Part shown: positions 57,701-64,000 of the stretch, one piece after another
How positions within the stretch are numbered: position 1 is the stretch's first letter
Layout: each line of letters begins with the position of its first letter
The notes under the pieces: model-generated
The model's input: only the letters and a program-made list of their open reading frames with translations
Told to the model about the DNA's origin: nothing
Database searches by the model: none
Assembly (NCBI GenBank): GCA_037176725.1
Contig: JAZBRS010000074.1
Location: 61,818,001-61,882,000, forward strand
Source of the DNA: Posidonia oceanica
Lineage: Eukaryota; Streptophyta; Magnoliopsida; Alismatales; Posidoniaceae
Direction: 5' to 3'
Length of the DNA stretch: 64,000 nt
Program-made: the position numbers and the translations under genes

Positions 57701-58408
57701 CTATACAGGTGGGGTGCCAAACAGCGAGCCAATAGGGTATTGGGCTCCAGCCAGCCCAAAGGACTGACCACCAGGGGGAAGAGGAGCATGCTGTGCCAAG
57801 TGTTGTGCAGAAGGAGGTGGTAAACGGGCCCCCATCGTTGGAACCGTGAGCAGTTGAGATGATGGTCGAGGCGGAGGTGTAGAGGTAGATGCATGAAATG
57901 TAGGAACTGGCCTCAAAGGAACTGCAGGAACGATAGGAGCACAAGAGGGACGAACCGATAGAGCCATGCCCTGTAGTCTCTGGGCAAGCTCCATCAGGTA
58001 CTGGTACTGAGCCTCAAGTGTTCCATCAGTAGGAACACTGAAGTGTAGTGCCGGCGAGGATTGAGAAGCAAACGGCATGGACATAGACTGTCTGGGAGGA
58101 GTAGGCGCTATAGCAAAAGTCGCAGCAGCAGTAGGAGGGATGTCAAAGGCGACATATCCCTGGGAAGGAGGGGGCAATGGCGTCTCCGAAACGCAAGTAA
58201 CGGTCATCAAGATAGACTCGACGACCGGATCCAGTGGAAGAGATGCTTGCCAGTGTCCTGGGACATACTGAGATCCTAGAGGCGTTAGGGGAGGAAACCC
58301 TAGCGTTGGAGGGGGAACAACAGGGGCAGAAGGAGCAACCGGAGGGGCCGGAGCGGAAACACCCTCCGTGACAGGAGTAAAGAGAGGCTCACTGACGTAC
58401 TGGGCCAT
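57701..58408 (-). CDS. gag: gag N-terminal 235-codon ORF, element 2
   Basis: ATG at 58408 (MAQYVSEPLF) to TAG 57701-57703, 708 nt, exactly as in element 1. It is Pro-rich, with YQYLMELAQRLQGMAL. Being fully open in a copy where every other part of gag-pol is broken or frameshifted makes it stand out. The sequence after the stop is TAG CAA CTG in both copies. Confidence 0.7.
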   Translation of the reverse strand: MAQYVSEPLFTPVTEGVSAPAPPVAPSAPVVPPPTLGFPPLTPLGSQYVPGHWQASLPLDPVVESILMTVTCVSETPLPPPSQGYVAFDIPPTAAATFAIAPTPPRQSMSMPFASQSSPALHFSVPTDGTLEAQYQYLMELAQRLQGMALSVRPSCAPIVPAVPLRPVPTFHASTSTPPPRPSSQLLTVPTMGARLPPPSAQHLAQHAPLPPGGQSFGLAGAQYPIGSLFGTPPV

Positions 58409-59715
58409 TGCTGACCTAGAGCGTGTGAGAATAGGGCTGCGATGGGTATGCAAATGGTGATTCCTAATAGGAGCTATTGTCGCAAAAGCGGATAGCTCAG
58501 AAGGGGAATGGTCACGAACAAGGTCGCAACAAGGGTGTCAGAAAGGGACGGTACTCAAGCTCCAGCAAAGGGAACTCGCTTACCGATCATTGCTGACACA
58601 GACAGAGAAAAACAAGGATTAGAAACTAAAAGACAAATGCAAATGAGTTAAGTTAGATGGCATGCATGATATGCGTGCTTCCTAGCATGCCCCCTCACCT
58701 ATCTAATGTATCCTAGTAGGTGATCTACTTCGAGTATCCCCAGGTGTACAGGTCACCAACTCAGTTCAAAAAAAGTAGGCTCCCTGTCGAACTCCTAGCC
58801 AAAGCTGAGGAAATAACAAGGTGGTGTGTTGGTGGCCCTGACCCCACCAAAGCGCGGGCAGTACACTCCACTACACCGACACGACCCCTGGACATAGGAG
58901 GGATAGACCGACTAACTTGACCCACGCCAAAAGCGGTGGAACAAGAGGTCAGGGCCGTCCTTTGCAAACTAGTAGGTGGACTCAGATGAGAAGAATGCAT
59001 GTCCTACATGATGCTTATGCAAATGCTTAGAGTTTTTTATCTTGCGCATTTTATTAACTCAAGGGGGTGCAGGATTGTTTGTAGTCTCTAGTTGCTCTTA
59101 GAAGTTCTTTTTACTTGCCATTTTTAGTTAACCACAGGGAGAGCAAATAGTCTTTACTATCCTAGGCATGGCATGTGCAAAAGGGAAGAAAATCAGTCAA
59201 GTATGGCAGGCAAACAGCATACAACACAGCAAAAGGCAGGTGCATGGCATGTGTGAGTGTTTGTGAGCATGATAGTGAAGAGAAAGCATTCATCATGTCA
59301 AAAGGCATGTATACAGGGCATGTGCGTGTGTAGTGACATAGCAAATGTGTAAAAGGAAGCATTTATTATACAAAAAGCATGCGTTGCTACCAAACAAGTA
59401 TGTAGACATGCATTGCACAGGAAGTAAAGCAATAGTAAGTAAACAAAATAAAGAAAGATAAAGACAGGCATGCTGTAAAGCAAATAAGAGCAGAAGCAAG
59501 GAAATAAGCAAGTAAACAAGTAGGTTAGACAGAGCAGAGCAAGACAGAGCGAAAACCAAGGCAAAGGAGTTGCAAAACCTAAGCAGAGTAGCCACAAGGC
59601 GACTTGCTAGGAGTTTGCATAGAAGAGCGACCAAAACAGGCAAACAGGCAAACAAAGGCAAGCAAAATTGCGAAAGCGGCGAGCAAAAGCCAAAAACGAA
59701 AGCCGGAGTCTAGCC
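58409..59715 (-). other. 5' leader of element 2 (PBS to gag)
   Basis: Homologous to 29372-30692, with small indels, and GCATGT/AGCAAA-rich. No conserved reading frame. Confidence 0.6.
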
Positions 59716-59733
59716 TCCCTAGCAGAGTCGCCA
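59716..59733 (-). promoter_or_regulatory. tRNA primer-binding site of element 2
   Basis: On the minus strand TGGCGACTCTGCTAGGGA, one nucleotide from the LTR end. It differs from element 1 at two positions, both transitions. Confidence 0.82.
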
Positions 59734-59734
59734 C

Positions 59735-62700
59735 CGTAGTAATCCCGGTGTTCAGATCATCCATGCACACTGCTAGAAGCTCGCGTGCACTGATCGGAAT
59801 CAGGCTCACTATAAGCGGCTATGTCTGAGGAGGAGGGCTCAACTCGAAAACACTTAAAATAGAGGAGAAAAGATAAGAAAAGAAGAAGATAAGACAATTC
59901 AGAGTCGCCACCGTGTCTATTATTGGGAGACAAGGAAAATCGGGGTAATGCGCGAGTTAACACGCAAAACCAAGCAAAGGATGCAATGCAGAGCAATGCA
60001 AAGGAAAACAAATACAAATGAATGCAAATGAGATGACTCATGCCTAGGATAAGGGCAATAAGGTCATTGCGAGCCAAAAGACTGGGCAAGGACTCCTGTT
60101 ACGTGCGGGGAAGGTGTTAGGCACCCACGACACGCCCGAGAATCGGTCATTCTAGGCTTACGCTCGCATACGCAAGAGAATGCAGGTTTGAATGCCTGAA
60201 TAAATGCTCATAGGTGTGCTCTAAGTGATGGGATGCAATGCAAGGAAGTAAACGTGCAGTCTAAGTGCTCAGCAACGCTGTCTGTGTTCCGAACCGGTCG
60301 GAACCTGGCTCGTGAGAACTCCAGGTAGTAAGCATCACTGCCCTATAAGCAAATGCAAGCGAAAAAAGCAAAACAGCGGTAAAACCAAGCGATGCAAGCG
60401 ACATGTAAGAGATAATAGCGTAAAACATGCAAAACAACGTGAGAAACGAGAGCGGCACGCGAAACGGTGCAAGAAAACGAGGTCGGCAAGCAAAACAATG
60501 CGAGAAAACAAAGCCAGCATGCGAAACGGTGCAGAAAACAAGAGTGGCACGCGAAACGGTGCAGAAAACAAGAGTGGGCACGCGAAATGGTGCCAAAAGC
60601 AAAGCGGGCACGCAAAACGGTGCCAAAAGGAAAGCGAGCATGCAAAACGGTACCGAAAGGAAAGCGGGCACGTGAAACGGTGCCAAAACAGGTGAAATAA
60701 AACATCTACAAAGCCATGCAGATGCAAATGCAAAGAGAAAGGACAAGAGAAGCAAAAAGGAGAAGCAAACAGTGCGTGTGTGAGAACAGACACTGTTTAA
60801 GGACCACGCAGAGTAGGTGTGAAGACCTACAAAGGGGAAAAGAAGCAAGTGGAAGGATTACCACTATTTTGTGACTGTTTCCCACCAAAATGTCCCACGA
60901 TGTGTCTTGCATGCTGCTAAATGCTCGCGATGCGATCGGATCGTGGAAAGAGGGGAAGAAAGTTACAATTAGTAGTAAATCCGGGGGAAACGCAACACAA
61001 GGCTTTGAGGGTACGCGAGAAGAGGAGACAGAGTTGATAGATAGGAAGAGGGGGTCTTAATCTACATGCTCGAGGAAACAGAAAGCAAAAACCATGCATG
61101 CAACGCAAATGCTGTGTAAATGAATGCTGTACAGGGGTTCAGGAGGACTTACCTTGGAAATCTGAAGCCTGATCTGAAAACTGCTTGATCCATGCTGAAG
61201 AGCGCTCCGCCGGGGTCGTCCAGCTAGCTTGGTTGAGAAGATCCAACGGCCGGATCTGAAGATATCTCAGCTTCAAGACAGAGGGGCTAGAACAGGGGAG
61301 AAGAATGGATCTAGGTGTACAGGAGGTCCTAAGGGTGTGCAAAATAGGTCCTCCAATGTAAATGGGAGCTAAGTGTGCTTAAGTGTGTGCAGGAATGCCA
61401 AATGCAAGAATGCATGAGTGCAATGCATGCAGAAATGCAAGAAAAGACCTAGGGATGATCTTTCAAAAAACTTGGGAACTTATGTGTAATTTTGAAAAAG
61501 TGGGGGTCTAAATGCAAAGATTTGGAAAAGTTAGGGAGCTTTTATGCAAGGTTTTTGAAAACTGGACGGCCTGAGTGCAATTTTACAAAATGCAGGGTTC
61601 AAAATGCAATTTCACATGGTAAACATGCATTAGGACAAGTTTTGAAATCATATGGGGGATTGACATGCAATTTTGAAACTTGTAGGGGTTGAAATGCAAT
61701 TTTGTAAGCAAAACAGTGGTCTTAAATGGTCTGAGAATGCAAACAGAGGACCTAAGTGCAATTTTTAAACATGCAGGGTCTAAAATGCAATTTTATAAGC
61801 AAAAATATGCATTTAAATGACTTTTATAAGCATGTAGAGGACCTATATGCAAATTTTAAAACATGCAGGGTCTAAAATGCAATTTTATAAGCAAAATATG
61901 CATTTAAATGTATGTTGTGCATTAATGAAGGACCTATATGCAAAAATCAGAAAGTATGGGGGAAATAATGCAATGTAGTAAGAAAAATTAGAAAATAAAT
62001 GCATAAGTTAACAGAACAGAGGACTAAAGTGCAAATGAGGAAAGCAACAGGGTTTAAAAATGCAATTTACTAAGGTAAAATCTAAGCATTAAATCAGATT
62101 ATTGATTGAAGGACTAACATGCAAAAATGGAAAACTAGAGGGCCTGAACTAAAATAATCATTAAAGGAAAACACAGCAGGAGGACTAACATGTAATTAGG
62201 CAGTTTTTTAGATTTTTCATGCAATTTCATATGATTTAAATTCGGAATTAAATGAATCTTAAACAGAGGCAGGACCAGAATGTAATAAAGTAAAATAGCA
62301 AGGTAGATATGCAATTTATGGCAAAATATCTTAGCTAATGGAAAATAAAGCTACAGTAAAACACAGCAAAAGCTGCCACTATAGCAGATTGCTACCAATG
62401 GCTGGAGAGGAGGAACTGGGGCTGCTGGTGAGGCGCAGATGCAGCGGTGACGTGCTCCAGAGGCAGGCGGAGCTCTGGGTGGCATCGGTGGCTCGCGACG
62501 TGGCCTGAAGCAGACCGGTGATGGCGATAGAGGTCTGCAGACCTGCTCGGAGGCAGCCCGGACGAAAACAGCGACGAGGGACCAATCTGAAAGCATGGTC
62601 GAGCTCCTAGAGGCCGTGCAGAGTTGGGACGACCGTCGGGGCAATGTTCTACAGACCGGAGCGGCGGGACGGCATCTAGGCTCGCTGGAGAAGAAAGAGT

Positions 62701-64000
62701 TGACTGTGGAGCTGACTTGGGGTAGAGGTGAGGAAACCCTAATCTAGAGGGCTTGGGAGCACGCAGAGGAGAAACATAAACAGAGGGGGGGAAGTGGTAC
62801 CTGTTCTGGCGTCTGGATCGGTCCCACGACGTAGGTCTGTCCTGCAGGAGTCGGCGGGGCTAGTCTAAGTTCTGGAAGTGTCGTTGGTGGTAGGCGAGCA
62901 TCGGGATCGGCTCCTGGGGTCGCTCCGGTGGTCGCTGGGTGCTCGAACAGGAGTTCTGCAGCCGGTGGGAGGAATCGAGTGTTTTGTGTTCAGCAAGAAC
63001 CGCTAGAGGTGGGGTGAGGTCTGTGTTGCTCCTCGGGCCGAACGGGAGGCTCCGGTGGGCTTCTGGAGGTTCGGTGAAGGTTTCTGGGGGATTGAATTGG
63101 GTCGTGGAGGCCTAAGGCTGGAGTTGGGTGTTGGGTTGATTTTCTGATCAGAAGAGGGGCTAATTGTTTGTGGTGTTGGGTTTGCACTGTGGGGAGAACT
63201 GAAGGTGAAGCTCAGGTGGGTTAGAGAGCTGATGTTCTGGTGAGTTAGGTGGAGAAGTTTGGGACAGCTTGGTGGGTTGCAGTGCTGGGAATTTCAGAGG
63301 AAGTGGGAGTTGGGTTCTGTGGTGGAAAACAGAAGTGTTGGGGTGAGTTCAGGGATAGATTTGGCTATGGAATGGGAGGGCGTATTGCTGGGATTCTGGA
63401 CAAGATTGGGGGGTGAATTGGGAGCATTTTGAGGGCTGTTGGATGCTCTGGTTTTAGTGGAAAGGAAGAGGAAGGAGAATTGCAGAATTTCAGAGGAAGA
63501 AGGGAGGGGTTTGGGTGGCTCTCTGCTCTGGATTCTCTCACTCTCTCTAGACGACAAAAGGCGATGAAGGAGGAGTGGAGTGTTGGTTTTTTGCTGGCTG
63601 GAAGGGTGGATTGCTGGGAGAGGGAAAGCTCTGAATTTTGGCAGAGGGAAGGTGGAGGAGAAGCAGGAGGTTCTCATGCTCGCTCGGCTGTTCTCTCAGA
63701 ATGCCAAAGGTGCTGGAAGGAGGAGATTGGAGCTGGTTTTAAACGGAGGCTCGAAGCAGCTGGCGCGCTGAGGGATTTTGAATTCCCACTGGTGCGATCA
63801 CTGCCGCTTGATTGGAGAGGCGGTCGGCGAGGGTGATGGGCAGTAAATGCTCCCTGGAAGAACCGCTGAGACGCGAGAGAGGAGGAGAATGAGCTGGTGC
63901 TGATGGGATCGAGAGGGAAGAAGGAATTGAAAATTTTTTGAAGAGGAGAGGGAGACTGGCAGGAGGAATCATGGAGGAAGAAGAAGAAGAAGGAGGGATG
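59735..64000 (-). repeat. 5' LTR of element 2 (partial, runs off window)
   Basis: It starts CGTAGTAATCCCGG (TG of the terminus mutated to CG). It contains the PBS-like CAGAGTCGCCA (59900-59910), GGTGTTAGGCACC (60113-60125), a short 30-bp-type array (60430-60690), TGCAA-rich sequence (61340-62330) and a GC-richer block with no conserved ORF (62380-63640). From 63641 it matches the truncated 3' LTR at 42146. The end of the LTR is outside the window. Confidence 0.9.
60430..60690. repeat. Short CpG-rich tandem array in the 5' LTR of element 2
   Basis: About nine units of the GCACGCGAAACGGTGCMRAAA type, the same family as in LTRs A, B and element 1. Confidence 0.85.

Larger units (their letters stand above)
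42146..64000 (-). mobile_element. Element 2: Tat/Ogre-like LTR retrotransposon, older copy
   Basis: It has the same plan as element 1 on the minus strand: truncated 3' LTR (42146-44190), PPT, minisatellites, DUF7745-like ORF, pol, gag, leader, PBS (59716-59733) and 5' LTR (59735 to beyond the window). The overlapping parts of the two LTRs (42146-42490 against 63641-64000) are about 92-93% identical by eye. All coding parts are broken by stops, with two frameshifts in gag. It has no solo LTR insertions and so gives the uninterrupted reference for element 1. Confidence 0.92.

Noticed and set aside
1..64000. tRNA, rRNA or intact host protein genes
   Set aside because: None recognised on either strand; everything with coding signal belongs to retroelements.

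Overview
The window is plant nuclear DNA, almost certainly from an intergenic or pericentromeric stretch of a eudicot. Nearly all of it is built from giant Ty3/gypsy LTR retrotransposons of the Tat (Ogre-like) lineage. The evidence is LTRs of 4.3-6.4 kb, a PBS reading TGGCGACTCYGCTRGGGA, a purine tract at the 3' LTR, gag-protease-RT-RNase H-second (archaeal-type) RNase H-integrase in that order, and an additional ORF after integrase. No host gene is intact. The species cannot be fixed from the sequence. A Myrtales-type genome (for example pomegranate or eucalypt relatives) is only a weak guess from memory of similar proteins.

All three elements read on the minus strand. Element 1 occupies 1-36162: 3' LTR (1-2764, its outer part lies outside the window), 3' internal region with three tiers of minisatellites, a DUF7745/plant-mobile-domain-like ORF, pol and gag, leader, PBS and 5' LTR (30712-36162). 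Two solo LTRs of a related subfamily are nested in its 3' region. LTR A (5157-10925, plus) is flanked by GCATC and LTR B (11449-17829, minus) by CAAGC. They face opposite ways only 523 bp apart. Next come 875 bp of AT-rich flank with a LINE-type RNase H remnant (36163-37037), then the 3' LTR and a 3' internal stub of element 3 (37038-42145). Element 2 follows: truncated 3' LTR 42146-44190, internal region 44191-59734, and a 5' LTR from 59735 running off the window.

Elements 1 and 2 share the same internal plan. In each, gag-pol is one long frame (8808 and 8814 nt from the gag ATG) broken by many premature stops; element 2 also carries two compensating frameshifts. The broken codons compared between the two copies are mostly CAG>TAG, TGG>TAG or CGA>TGA, the signature of 5-methylcytosine decay in CHG and CG contexts. 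The domain after integrase keeps exactly the same length (1203 nt) in both copies. One stop, a TAG after 235 gag codons, sits at the same place in both. By eye the LTRs of element 1 are about 98% identical in the stretch compared, those of element 2 about 92-93%, so element 1 is younger and the two solo LTRs inside it younger still.

The most interesting observations are: (1) the sense-oriented DUF7745-like ORF carried downstream of integrase; (2) the shared gag TAG in a partly readthrough-like context; (3) a 12-bp-stem hairpin with a compensatory base-pair change between elements; (4) a hairpin folding the LTR terminus over the polypurine tract; (5) a PBS-like motif repeated inside every LTR; (6) minisatellite families sharing GATA/TATC dyads; and (7) the large inverted pair of solo LTRs.
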